Shown: piece after piece, positions 22,867 to 30,297 of the stretch
Numbering within the stretch: the stretch's first letter is position 1
Layout of the letters: every line of letters starts with the position of its first letter
Origin: Chloroflexota bacterium
GTDB lineage: Bacteria; Chloroflexota; Dormibacteria; Dormibacterales; Dormibacteraceae
Length of the DNA stretch: 47,618 bases
Assembly: GCA_005880695.1 (NCBI GenBank)
Contig: VBGR01000059.1
Span: forward strand, 1 to 47,618
Reading direction: 5' to 3'
Translations under genes and position numbers: made by a program
Notes under the pieces: generated by a model
The model's input: only the letters and a program-made list of their open reading frames with translations
Told to the model about the DNA's origin: nothing
The model's database searches: none

Positions 22867-23934
22867 ATGAGCCTGAAACGATTCCAGGACTGGATGCGGT
22901 CGGAAGGCGTCAGCGCCGCCTGCCTGACAGACCCCACCTCCATCGGCTACCTGACCGGCTTTTTCTGCAGGCCGTACGAACGCGTCCTGGCCCTTGCCGT
23001 CAGCGACGGCACCGCCGTCCTGGTGGTCCCAGCCCTCGAGCGGGAGAACGCCGAGGGCAGCGCCGGCGACGTGGAGGTGGCTGCCTACGCCGACGGCGAG
23101 GATGGCTTCCAGCTGGTCCGCGAAGCGCTCGGCGACGCCTCTCGCCTGGGCGTGGAGAAAGTCCACCTGACGGTCGCCCGGGCGGAGGCGCTCCGCGCGG
23201 GGGAGCTGATCGACTGCAGCGTGGGGGTGCGCCGCCTGCGGGCTGTCAAGATGCCGGCCGAGATCGAGCTCCTCGCCCAGGCGGCTCAGGCCACGGACAG
23301 GGTCACTGACACGATCCTGGCTGAGCTCCGCCCAGGGCAGACCGAGCTGGAGGTGAGCGCCCGGCTCGCCGCCCTGATCGGGAGTGAGGGGTGCCGGCTC
23401 TCCTTCGAGTCCCTCGTCCAGTTCGGACCCAACTCCGCGCTGCCCCACCACTCGCCGAGCGACCAGCCGCTCGCCGAGGGCGACCTGGTTCTTCTGGACT
23501 TCGGCGCCAGCCAGGCCGGGTACCACGCGGACACGACCCGAATGGCGGTCGCCGGCGATCCTGATGAGAAGCAGCTGGAGGTGCACCGCGTCGTCCTGGA
23601 GGCCCGCGACCGGGCGATCGAGGCCGTCCGTCAGGGGGTCACAGCCGGGGCGGTCGACCAGGCCGCCCGTCGCGTCATCTCCGAGGCCGGGTACGGAGAC
23701 CACTTCATCCATCGCGTCGGCCACGGGATCGGGCTCGAAGCCCACGAGGACCCGAGCCTCGAGCCCGGCTCAGCCTATGTCCTCGAGGCGGGGATGGCGA
23801 TCACGATCGAGCCTGGCGTCTACATCCCGGGCTGGGGCGGGATCCGGATCGAGGACGACGTCATCGTCGAGCGCGACGGGGCCAGAGTCTTGACCGCGGC
23901 GGATCGGGGCCTCAAGGTCATCGCGACCCGCTGA
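22867..23934 (+). CDS. M24 family metallopeptidase (Xaa-Pro aminopeptidase-like)
   Basis: A creatinase-type N-terminal domain (residues ~1-125, with TDPTSIGYLTGFF) precedes a pita-bread M24 domain. All five dinuclear metal ligands are seen: Asp in LVLLDFGAS, Asp in GYHADTTR, His in HRVGHGIGLEAHE, Glu in ITIEPGVY and Glu in GGIRIEDDV. By family it removes N-terminal residues preceding proline from peptides in the cytosol. Length 355 residues, normal for PepQ/YpdF-like enzymes. The ATG has no ribosome site; see the adjacent symmetric promoter. Confidence 0.94.
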   Translation: MSLKRFQDWMRSEGVSAACLTDPTSIGYLTGFFCRPYERVLALAVSDGTAVLVVPALERENAEGSAGDVEVAAYADGEDGFQLVREALGDASRLGVEKVHLTVARAEALRAGELIDCSVGVRRLRAVKMPAEIELLAQAAQATDRVTDTILAELRPGQTELEVSARLAALIGSEGCRLSFESLVQFGPNSALPHHSPSDQPLAEGDLVLLDFGASQAGYHADTTRMAVAGDPDEKQLEVHRVVLEARDRAIEAVRQGVTAGAVDQAARRVISEAGYGDHFIHRVGHGIGLEAHEDPSLEPGSAYVLEAGMAITIEPGVYIPGWGGIRIEDDVIVERDGARVLTAADRGLKVIATR

Positions 23935-24237
23935 CCGGCTGAGGCTAGCGCCCGCTGCGGCAATTGCCAGGTCTGCAACCAGATGCGACGACCCGGAGAA
24001 CTCGCCAAGTCTGGCATAAGGAACCAGGAAGGGAGATTCGGCAACGTTCGGACGTCGAAGTCGAGGCGATGCATAAACATGCACCTCTAAGGCATCTTCA
24101 TGCAGTCAAGCCGAGGCCCTTGGCCAGCCTGCGGCCTCTACATCGACGATTGTGCAAAGAGATGCGGAATTCGTAGCCAAATTACGCCTCTGCCCCGCCA
24201 AACGTCCCTGAATACTTATGCAGCATCGCACCGACGA
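23935..24237. other. Non-coding gap of 303 bp
   Basis: This convergent stretch between the M24 gene and the DapF-like gene has visibly lower GC than its neighbours. It contains the inverted repeat TGCAT-AAAC-ATGCA (24070-24083) and a short open frame with a Cys-rich start that soon stops. I see no convincing gene, terminator or known RNA. Confidence 0.4.
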
Positions 24238-25143
24238 CTACGGGCCCTGAAAGGTACGAGGCATCGCCGCCCCTCCTGGTCGAATCTCAAGTCGCGAGAC
24301 ACCTCTGAGCACGCCCTCGAGGTCGGCCAGCTCGACCTCGGCGCGGTAGACGCGCTGGGCCGGCCCGGTCTGGACCAGGTTGCCGTCCGCGTCCCGCCGG
24401 ACCTGGAGCCGCCCGCCGGGCATGCTGATCGCCACCTCGTCGTCGACCAGGCCGTCGCGCATCAGCACCGCCGCCACCGCGCTGGCGCTCGTTCCCGAAG
24501 CCAGCGTGTAGCCGGCGCCCCGCTCCCAGATCTCGATCCGGGCGTGCGCGCGGTCGATCACCTCGACCAGCTGGACGTTGGTCCGCTCCGGGAACAGCGG
24601 GTGCCGTTCGACGTGGGGTCCGAGCTGGGCCGCCCGGCGAGCGTCGACGACCTCGTCGAAGATGACCGCGTGCGGGTTGCCCACCGAGACCAGAGCCGCG
24701 TGAACTCGCCCGGCGGGCGTCTCCAGCGTGACCCGCCGCGGCTCGCCCTCGATCAACGCTGGAAGGTCGGCCGCCCGGAACGAGGGCCGTCCGATGTTCA
24801 CCTCGGAGACCACGACCGGGCCGAGTACGGAGAGGATATCGACCTGGTTCGCGCCTGCTTGAGTGGTGATCTCGAACGTCCTCGAGGCGCCGTGCAAGAG
24901 GACGGCGTGGGTGGCCGTAATCCGCAGGCCGTTGCCGCTGCGTTGAGCCTCACTGCCGTCAGGGTTGAATACCCGGACCGACATCGCCTCGGGATCGAAG
25001 GCCAGGAGGCCATCGGAGCCGAGCCCAAAGTGGCGGTGGCAGATAGTCGGGGCGAGGCGCCTCAGCTCTTCCAGTGGAGCGGGCAGGTCGACCACCAGGT
25101 AGTCGTTGCCGAGAGCCTGGTACTTCCAGAGCTGCAACGGCAT
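24238..25143 (-). CDS. DapF-family protein lacking both catalytic cysteines
   Basis: The overall fold and motifs are those of diaminopimelate epimerase: MPLQLWKYQALGNDYLVVDL, FGLGSDGLL, FNPDGSEAQRSGNGLR, SVGNPHAVIF, ERTNVQLVEV and WERGAGYTLASGTSASA. In true DapF the two acid/base residues are Cys in the xCGNG and ACGTG motifs. Here both are Ser (S69, AGC; S216, TCG), and the only other Cys (C35) is elsewhere. A two-base racemase mechanism would be badly impaired, so this may be a divergent isomerase or a Ser-based variant rather than an L,L/meso-DAP epimerase. The start at 25143 matches the family. Upstream ATG 25347 adds 68 residues that lie across the next gene's leader. TACTCT 8 nt upstream suggests a leaderless mRNA. 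Confidence 0.85.
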   Translation of the reverse strand: MPLQLWKYQALGNDYLVVDLPAPLEELRRLAPTICHRHFGLGSDGLLAFDPEAMSVRVFNPDGSEAQRSGNGLRITATHAVLLHGASRTFEITTQAGANQVDILSVLGPVVVSEVNIGRPSFRAADLPALIEGEPRRVTLETPAGRVHAALVSVGNPHAVIFDEVVDARRAAQLGPHVERHPLFPERTNVQLVEVIDRAHARIEIWERGAGYTLASGTSASAVAAVLMRDGLVDDEVAISMPGGRLQVRRDADGNLVQTGPAQRVYRAEVELADLEGVLRGVSRLEIRPGGAAMPRTFQGP

Positions 25144-25151
25144 GGAACAAG

Positions 25152-25157
25152 AGAGTA
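25152..25157 (-). promoter_or_regulatory. -10 box (TACTCT) of the dapF-like gene
   Basis: On the minus strand TACTCT ends 8 nt before the ATG at 25143, with no Shine-Dalgarno between. This supports the chosen start and a leaderless message. Confidence 0.5.
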
Positions 25158-25254
25158 CCGATGTTTGGTTTAATGTTGGCGATGCGGCCGGTGAGCAACG
25201 TCCAGTTTCCCGCGATGCGGCTCGTACACGCTCCCGCCTGCTTCTGTACCCGCT

Positions 25255-25319
25255 AGGACCGGAACACCCCTTCCCCGGCTGAACTTCGCCGCGGAGAAGG
25301 TATCCGGTCTTTTTTCTTT
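25255..25319 (+). terminator. Terminator-like hairpin in the sulfurtransferase leader
   Basis: GACCGGA (25257-25263) pairs with TCCGGTC (25303-25309), extendable by A-U and G-U pairs at the base. Inside, CCTTC (25269-25273) pairs with GAAGG (25296-25300). The stem runs straight into TTTTTT (25310-25315). No + strand gene lies upstream, since the dapF-like gene is divergent, so this sits in the 5' leader of the sulfurtransferase gene, ending 56 nt before its start. It could be an attenuator controlled by the ~90 nt before it. I cannot match that region to a known riboswitch. Confidence 0.6.
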
Positions 25320-25374
25320 GCCAATGCAAGTGACTTTTGTCGCCCACTCAAATTCACGGAGGTAGGTATTCCAA

Positions 25375-26223
25375 ATGGGAAGTAACGGACACATAGCCAA
25401 CCCGGAGGCCCTCGTCTCGACCGACTGGGCCGCCGAGCACCAGAACGATCCCGGCGTACGCGTCGTCGAGGTCGACGTCGACACCACGGCCTACTCCAAG
25501 GGCCACCTCCCCAGCGCGGTGGGCTGGGACTGGCGCAACGACCTCCAGGCCAAGCCGGTTCGCGACCTCGCGCCCAAGGACAAGCTCGAGGAGCTCCTGA
25601 GCCGGAGCGGGATCGAGCCCAGCACCACGATCCTGCTCTATGGCGACAACAACAACTGGTTTGCCGCCTATGCGTACTGGACGCTCAAGTACTACGGCCA
25701 CGACAACGTCAAGCTGATCGACGGCGGCCGGGTGAAGCTGGAGGCCGAAGGCCGGCAGTTCACCACCGACGAGCCCAAGCACTCACCGACCAGCTACAAG
25801 TTCAGCGGCTCACCGCGGGAGGACATCCGCGCCTACCGGGACGACGTCAAGGACGCCATCGGCAAGTCCGGACTGGTTGACGTCCGCTCGCCTGGCGAGT
25901 ACTCGGGCGAGCTGCTGGCACCGGAGAACCTGCCCCAGGAGGGCGCTCAGCGGGGTGGGCACATCCCGACCGCCAAGAACATCCCCTGGGCCAAGGCGGT
26001 CAAGGAGGACGGCACCTTCAAGGATGTCGGCGACTTGAAGGAGCTCTACGGCGCCCAGGGCATCACTCCCGACCGGAACACGATCGCCTACTGCCGGATC
26101 GGTGAGCGCTCCGCCCACACCTGGTTCGTGCTGACCGAGCTGCTGGGCTACCCGAACGTCCGCAACTACGACGGCTCCTGGACGGAGTGGGGCAGCCTGA
26201 TAAAGGCACCCATCGAGAAGTAG
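25375..26223 (+). CDS. Thiosulfate sulfurtransferase (tandem rhodanese, CysA-like)
   Basis: This 282-residue protein has two rhodanese domains. The first (VRVVEVDVDTTAYSKGHLPSA...LLYGDNNNWFAAYAYWTLKY) lacks the catalytic Cys. The second (GLVDVRSPGEYSGE...TIAYCRIGERSAHTWFVL) has the active-site loop CRIGERS with Cys240, as in mycobacterial CysA/SseA enzymes. It transfers sulfane sulfur from thiosulfate to thiol acceptors. GGAGGT lies 11 nt before the ATG. It heads an operon with DUF4395 and a thioredoxin-like protein, a combination known from Actinomycetota. The leader contains a terminator-like hairpin. Confidence 0.95.
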   Translation: MGSNGHIANPEALVSTDWAAEHQNDPGVRVVEVDVDTTAYSKGHLPSAVGWDWRNDLQAKPVRDLAPKDKLEELLSRSGIEPSTTILLYGDNNNWFAAYAYWTLKYYGHDNVKLIDGGRVKLEAEGRQFTTDEPKHSPTSYKFSGSPREDIRAYRDDVKDAIGKSGLVDVRSPGEYSGELLAPENLPQEGAQRGGHIPTAKNIPWAKAVKEDGTFKDVGDLKELYGAQGITPDRNTIAYCRIGERSAHTWFVLTELLGYPNVRNYDGSWTEWGSLIKAPIEK

Positions 26224-26257
26224 GCAGCAGATGGAAAGAGGCCCTTCCGCTCAGACT

Positions 26258-26297
26258 CGCGCGCCGCAGCGCGCGGCAGGCGGCCCGAGTGGGCCGC
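26258..26297 (+). repeat. Two tandem perfect hairpins in the sulfur operon
   Basis: CGCGCGC-CGCA-GCGCGCG (26258-26275) is followed by GCGGCCC-GAGT-GGGCCGC (26280-26297); both are 7-bp stems with 4-nt loops. No T-run follows, so they are unlikely to be full terminators. They may set mRNA stability or processing between the sulfurtransferase and the downstream pair. Confidence 0.6.
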
Positions 26298-26324
26298 TCC
26301 AAATCAAAAGAAGGATAGGAACCG

Positions 26325-26756
26325 ATGGTTGATCACTCAGCACTCCAGGTGAACCAGACCGGGATCGTGCTCACGGTCCTGGTCGCGTTCGTCGCCAGCT
26401 TCGTGTTCTGGCCGGCGGTCTGGCTGATCCCAGCCCTCGCGGTCGTGCTCCTGGCGGGCACTGTCGACAACCGCCTGGCTCTCTTCAAGCAGATCTATTT
26501 CCAGGTCCTGAAGCCGCGCGGCATCGTCAAGCCGCGGCCCGTTGAGGACCGCCCCGAGCCGCACAACTTCGCGCAGGGCCTGGGTGGGGTGTTTCTGGTG
26601 GTGGCCTCTTTGCTGCTGCCGTTCGTGCCTGCCCTAGGGCTGGCGCTGTCGCTCCTTGTCGCTGTCCTCGCGTTCGTCAACCTGGCATTCAGCTACTGCG
26701 TCGGGTGCCAGATCTACTTCTTGCTCGGGAGGGCGGGAGTCCTCAGAGCATCGTGA
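26325..26756 (+). CDS. DUF4395 membrane protein
   Basis: This 143-residue protein has four hydrophobic segments (ending with LAFVNLAFSYCVGCQIYFLL). The CVGC pair in the last helix and the sequence DNRLALFKQIYFQVLKPR are typical of DUF4395. The family sits beside rhodanese and thioredoxin genes in Actinomycetota and is thought to act in sulfur or redox trafficking at the membrane, but no activity is established. AAGGATAGGA precedes the ATG. The following gene overlaps its stop by GTGA. Confidence 0.85.
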   Translation: MVDHSALQVNQTGIVLTVLVAFVASFVFWPAVWLIPALAVVLLAGTVDNRLALFKQIYFQVLKPRGIVKPRPVEDRPEPHNFAQGLGGVFLVVASLLLPFVPALGLALSLLVAVLAFVNLAFSYCVGCQIYFLLGRAGVLRAS

Positions 26757-27142
26757 CATTTGAAGTTCAGGCCGCCGCCCTGGGGATCGCCGGGGTGGCG
26801 GCCGGCCTGGCTGGGGTCGGCGTGAAGCTGGCCGGCTGGCGGGCCCGCCGGCGTGTCGTGGGAGAAGTGGGCACTCTCACGCGCGCCGACGGACCTTCCA
26901 TCCTCTACTTCACGACCGACTCCTGCTCTGTCTGCCGAACCCACCAAGAGCCGGCTCTGTCGAGCCTGGAGGGTGTGCCGGTCCGCAAGGTTGACGCGGT
27001 GGTCGAGGCCGCTTTGGCCAGGCGCTTCCGCGTGCTGACCGTACCCACGACCGTCGTGCTCGACGCGGACGGGACGACGCGACACGTCAATTACGGCTTC
27101 GCGACAGCATCGAAGCTCAGGGAGCAACTCAACACCGCCTGA
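26753..27142 (+). CDS. Thioredoxin-like protein with N-terminal membrane anchor
   Basis: The GTG start in the GTGA overlap gives a 129-residue protein. A hydrophobic N-terminus (ALGIAGVAAGLAGVGVKLAGW) is followed by a thioredoxin fold: SILYFTTDSCSVCRTHQEPAL (redox pair CSVC), VRKVDAVVEAALARRFRVLTVPTTVVLD (cis-Pro after VLTV) and the final strand and helix. It is shorter than standard thioredoxins only by its trimmed ends. It likely accepts or donates electrons for the sulfurtransferase/DUF4395 pair. An upstream ATG (26705) would overlap DUF4395 for 52 nt and is not needed. Confidence 0.85.
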   Translation: MTFEVQAAALGIAGVAAGLAGVGVKLAGWRARRRVVGEVGTLTRADGPSILYFTTDSCSVCRTHQEPALSSLEGVPVRKVDAVVEAALARRFRVLTVPTTVVLDADGTTRHVNYGFATASKLREQLNTA

Positions 27143-27321
27143 CGCGGCGCCGGGGGATCCCCGCCGGATCTGAGCCGCCCATGCGGCCCGATCCCGGTGT
27201 CGACTCCTGTGCGCGTCGGTCACGCGTCGACGGACGCGCTCCCTTCCGTGCTCGTCGTCTCCTAGGGCTCGAACCACCTGGATCGCCTCATCTCTCGCCG
27301 GAGCCCCCCGACACCGCGTCG

Positions 27322-27327
27322 TAATCT
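27322..27327 (+). promoter_or_regulatory. -10 box (TAATCT) of the solute-binding lipoprotein gene
   Basis: TAATCT ends 7 nt before the ATG at 27335 with no ribosome site between, the same arrangement as for greA. No convincing -35 element is seen, and the rest of 27143-27334 is featureless to my eye. Confidence 0.55.
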
Positions 27328-27334
27328 CTTCGCC

Positions 27335-28555
27335 ATGCGCAAGCTGGCCCTGCTGCTCGGTGCGGCACTCCTGCTGGGCGCTTGCAGCCTCAGCCAGTCG
27401 ACGACCCCGACGCTGATCGGCGCCATCTACCCGCTGTCGGGCCCGCAGGCTCCCGGCGGCAAGCAGGAGCTGGCTGGAGTTCGCGCCGCGCTCGAGCTGG
27501 CCCAGCGCCAGGGCCTGTCGCGTAGCGCGGACCTGCAGCTCAAAGTCCTCGACGCGCAGACGCCGAACCAGGCGGTCGCCGCTGTCGACCAGCTCGTCGA
27601 CCGGGAGCACGTCCAGCTCATCGTGGGTTCCTACGGAAGTGACATCGCGATCGCCGCGGCGACTCGAGCCGACCAGCGCCACGTCGTCTACTGGGAGACC
27701 GGCGCCGTCGCCGACGAGGTCACGCTCCACCGGCGCTACGTTTTTCGAACCGTCGCGACCGGCAGCACGCTGGGCCGGATGGCAGCGCGCTTCACAGTGC
27801 AGGTGCTGCTGCCACAGGCCGGGATGGCGGCGGCCCAGTCGCGAGTCGTGATCCTGCATACCACCGACCCCTATGGGCGCTCGGTCGCCGACGGCGAGGC
27901 CGCGCAGGCGAAGGCGGATGGCGTCCAGGTGATCGCCAGCCTTGCCTACGATCCGCGCAGCTTCGATCCGGCGGAGGTTGTCAGCCGCTTGGCCGCTGCC
28001 CGGCCGGACTACCTCTGGGACGTCAGCTACCTGGACGACGGCATCGCGATCTGGCAGGCCGTCCTCGACAGCAAGCTCCAGCTGCGGGGGGCGATCGGCA
28101 CCAGCTCGGCTTTCTGCATGCCCGACTTCCAGCGCCGCCTGGGCAGCAAAGCCACCGGTGTCTATGCGGCCGACAAGCCCGACCAGGTGATCAGCCCAGC
28201 CGCCCTATCGGTCGAGGCGCGCGGGCTGCTGGCCGAAGCTTCGGCTCGCTACGCTGCGCTCAACGGCGGGGCCGCCATGGGGATCCCAGGGGTCGCCGGC
28301 TTTGTGGGGGGCTGGGCGCTCTTCCACGACGTGCTTCCAAAGGTCAATGGCGGCCTCAGCGCAGAAAGCGTGCGGGTCGCCGCGCTGGCGGTCGACGTGC
28401 CCCCTGGCCAGGCGATCAATGGGGCCGGAATCAAGTTCGCGCCCCAGGGCAACCCGGACGCGGGCCAGAACCGGCGGGCGGCAGCGGTCGTCGGCCAGTG
28501 GCAGGCCGATGGGCAGATGAAGGTGCTCTTCCCGCCGGCTTTTGCGGCCGGCTAG
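27335..28555 (+). CDS. ABC transporter substrate-binding lipoprotein (Leu/Ile/Val-binding type)
   Basis: This 406-residue type I periplasmic-binding-fold protein has a lipoprotein signal peptide with the lipobox LLGAC (acylated Cys17). The mature part begins IGAIYPLSGPQAPGGKQELAGVRAALELA, typical of branched-chain amino acid/amide receptors, and has IVGSYGSDIAIAAATRADQRHVVYWETGA and a VVILHTTDPYGRSVADGEA strand. No permease or ATPase genes are adjacent, so it is an orphan receptor here. Ligand unknown. Its 3' end overlaps the convergent acetyltransferase gene by 4 bp. Confidence 0.88.
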   Translation: MRKLALLLGAALLLGACSLSQSTTPTLIGAIYPLSGPQAPGGKQELAGVRAALELAQRQGLSRSADLQLKVLDAQTPNQAVAAVDQLVDREHVQLIVGSYGSDIAIAAATRADQRHVVYWETGAVADEVTLHRRYVFRTVATGSTLGRMAARFTVQVLLPQAGMAAAQSRVVILHTTDPYGRSVADGEAAQAKADGVQVIASLAYDPRSFDPAEVVSRLAAARPDYLWDVSYLDDGIAIWQAVLDSKLQLRGAIGTSSAFCMPDFQRRLGSKATGVYAADKPDQVISPAALSVEARGLLAEASARYAALNGGAAMGIPGVAGFVGGWALFHDVLPKVNGGLSAESVRVAALAVDVPPGQAINGAGIKFAPQGNPDAGQNRRAAAVVGQWQADGQMKVLFPPAFAAG

Positions 28556-29058
28556 CCCAGCTGGCGCTCCATGAGCGTGATATCCATCCAGCGGTTGAAC
28601 TTGAAAGCCCCTTCGTGGATGGTGCCCACGTTCTTGAACCCCATCGCCTCATGCAGGCGGGTTCCGGCCCGGTTGTCAGCCGCGACGCTGGCGACGATCG
28701 TCCGGTAGCCCATCGCGTGCGCCTCCTCCAGGAGCCGTCCAAGCAGCGCCTTGCCGATCCCGCTGCCGTGATGAAGCGGATCGACATAGACGAGGTCTTC
28801 GACAGTGGCTGTCAGGCCCCGGCGGCCCCAGGGCAAGAGCCGGCCCCAGCCGACAACGCCCTCTTCGCCGTCGGCTACCAGCAGCCGGCTCTTCTTGCCG
28901 TGCGCCTCCCACCAGTCCTCCGCCTCTTCCCGAGAGAGCGGCTCGGCGTCAATCGTCGCGAAGGTCTGGTTCACTGCCCAGTTGTAGATGCCCATGATTG
29001 CGGCCAGGTCGTCATGACCGGCCGGCCGGATGGTGAAATTCGCGGTGGCTCCTTTCAT
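28552..29058 (-). CDS. GNAT acetyltransferase, phosphinothricin acetyltransferase-like
   Basis: This 168-residue GCN5-type N-acetyltransferase has IRPAGHDDLAAIMGIYNWAV at the N-terminus, VEDLVYVDPLHHGSGIGKALL (acetyl-CoA pyrophosphate loop, G-x-G-K), ASVAADNRAGTRLHEAMGF and a terminal GAFKFNRWMDITLMERQL, which match the PAT/Pat-like subgroup acting on small amino compounds. Substrate unknown. On the minus strand TAACGT lies 8 nt before the ATG, with no ribosome site upstream. The ATG overlaps the ATG of the divergent epimerase in a CATG palindrome. Confidence 0.9.
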   Translation of the reverse strand: MKGATANFTIRPAGHDDLAAIMGIYNWAVNQTFATIDAEPLSREEAEDWWEAHGKKSRLLVADGEEGVVGWGRLLPWGRRGLTATVEDLVYVDPLHHGSGIGKALLGRLLEEAHAMGYRTIVASVAADNRAGTRLHEAMGFKNVGTIHEGAFKFNRWMDITLMERQLG

Positions 29059-29950
29059 GGCACCTAACGTTAAGCCCTCCGGTCAGCAGTTCGAGATCGC
29101 GCACGGCGACCGCCGCGCGGTGGTGACGGAGGTCGGCGCCACCCTGCGCGAGTACTCGGTGGGACCGGAGCGGATCCTCGACGGTTTCAGCGAGGACGAC
29201 ATCTGCAGCGGCGGCCGCGGCCAGCTCCTGGCGCCCTGGCCGAACCGCATCCGGGACGGCTTCTTCGAATTTGCGGGTGAGAACAATCAGCTCCCCATCA
29301 ACGAGGTCGCCAGGCACAACGCGATACACGGACTCGTCCGCTGGCTGCCCTGGCGCCCGCTCGAGCAGAAGGCCCACCTGGTCCGCCTCGCCGTCACACT
29401 GCCTGCCCAGCCCGGCTACCCGTTCACGCTGGGACTGGAGGTCGCCTATGAGGTTGGGGCCACAGGCCTGCGGGTGAAGGCCACGGCCCGCAACCTGAGT
29501 GACAGGCGGGCGCCGTACGGATTCGGCCAGCACCCTTACTTGAGCGCCGGCACCGAGCTGGTGGACGACCTCACGCTGACCGTGCCGGCCCGCTCGCGGC
29601 TGGTCGTGAACGAGGGGTTGATCCCGACGGGGGAGCGCACGCCGGCTGACTTCCAAGCGGGTCGCCGCATCGGCGACCTGGCGCTGGACACCGCCTTCAC
29701 CGACCTGGAGGTGAGCGACGGGATCTGGCACGTCCAGATCGAGGGCCGCTACGTCGTTCGTCTCTGGGGCGAGTCGTCGCTTCCGTACGTCCAGCTCTTC
29801 AGCGGTGACACCCTGCCGCCGGGGCAGCGCCGCCGGGGCCTGGCCGTCGAGCCGATGAGTTGCCCCGCCAACGCCTTCCAGACCGGCGAAGCGGTGATCG
29901 TCCTCGAGCCGGGAGGCGAGATCTCGCACAGCTGGGGCCTGCAGCCCTGA
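29057..29950 (+). CDS. Aldose 1-epimerase family protein (GalM-like)
   Basis: This galactose-mutarotase-fold protein has AVVTEVGATLREYSVG, APWPNRIRDGFFEF, HNAIHGLVRW (first catalytic-region His), YGFGQHPYLS (second His) and LAVEPMSCPANAFQTGE (catalytic Glu). It interconverts the anomers of a hexose or related sugar. I chose ATG 29057 because the conserved domain starts ~10 residues later; ATG 29030 is also in frame and would overlap the divergent acetyltransferase by 29 nt. No ribosome site is visible for either. A SRPBCC gene follows through a CTGA overlap. Confidence 0.9.
   Translation: MAPNVKPSGQQFEIAHGDRRAVVTEVGATLREYSVGPERILDGFSEDDICSGGRGQLLAPWPNRIRDGFFEFAGENNQLPINEVARHNAIHGLVRWLPWRPLEQKAHLVRLAVTLPAQPGYPFTLGLEVAYEVGATGLRVKATARNLSDRRAPYGFGQHPYLSAGTELVDDLTLTVPARSRLVVNEGLIPTGERTPADFQAGRRIGDLALDTAFTDLEVSDGIWHVQIEGRYVVRLWGESSLPYVQLFSGDTLPPGQRRRGLAVEPMSCPANAFQTGEAVIVLEPGGEISHSWGLQP
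29067..29072 (-). promoter_or_regulatory. -10 box (TAACGT) of the acetyltransferase gene
   Basis: TAACGT on the minus strand ends 8 nt before ATG 29058. It lies inside the first codons of the divergent epimerase gene, so transcription of the two genes must overlap. Confidence 0.45.
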
Positions 29951-30297
29951 TCCGGGTCTCGGCCGGCTCTCTCATCCGACGTTCGCCGGCGCGGGTCTGG
30001 GAGTACGTGTCCGACCTTGACCGGATGTCGCAGTGGCAGGCGCAACCGCTGGTCCGCCGGCCGCAGGTGGTGGTCCTGGAGGAGGGTGAGCGCTTCTTGC
30101 TGCGCGGAGGTTCAGATCGCTGGCGACGGTTCCTCGAGGTCACCTTCGCCCCGGTGGGGGATGCTACAAGGCTCGACCTCACGCTTCGCCTGTATGGCTA
30201 TCCGCGGGCCCTCGAACGGGTGGTCGAGCGCCGGGCGGCGGCTGCCCTGGAGAGCGACCTGGCTCGCTTGAAGCTGCTGCTAGAGGCGGTGCTCTAG
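29947..30297 (+). CDS. SRPBCC (polyketide cyclase-like) protein
   Basis: This ~116-residue START/SRPBCC-fold protein has a strand-helix opening RRSPARVWEYVSDLDRMSQW, a middle of beta strands (VVLEEGERFLLRGG, RFLEVTFAPVGDATRLDLTL) and a long C-terminal helix (VERRAAAALESDLARLKLLLE). Such proteins bind hydrophobic ligands; no specific function can be read. The start is unusual. The only candidate near the N-terminus is CTG at 29947, overlapping the epimerase stop as CTGA. Upstream ATGs lie ~30 codons inside the epimerase. It ends 4 nt into the convergent ABC permease gene. Confidence 0.72.
   Translation: MIRVSAGSLIRRSPARVWEYVSDLDRMSQWQAQPLVRRPQVVVLEEGERFLLRGGSDRWRRFLEVTFAPVGDATRLDLTLRLYGYPRALERVVERRAAAALESDLARLKLLLEAVL

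Noticed and set aside
23950-24100. Cys-rich short reading frame (CGNCQVCNQM) resembling a zinc ribbon
   Set aside because: It has no start codon or ribosome site, stops soon after, and has no partner motif. The match is probably chance.
25143-25347. N-terminal extension of the DapF-like protein to ATG 25347
   Set aside because: The added residues do not match the family, cross the sulfurtransferase leader hairpin, and a leaderless -10 box supports 25143.
26224-26324. Intrinsic terminator between the sulfurtransferase and DUF4395
   Set aside because: Two good hairpins exist, but no T-run follows either, and the downstream genes appear to belong to the same operon.
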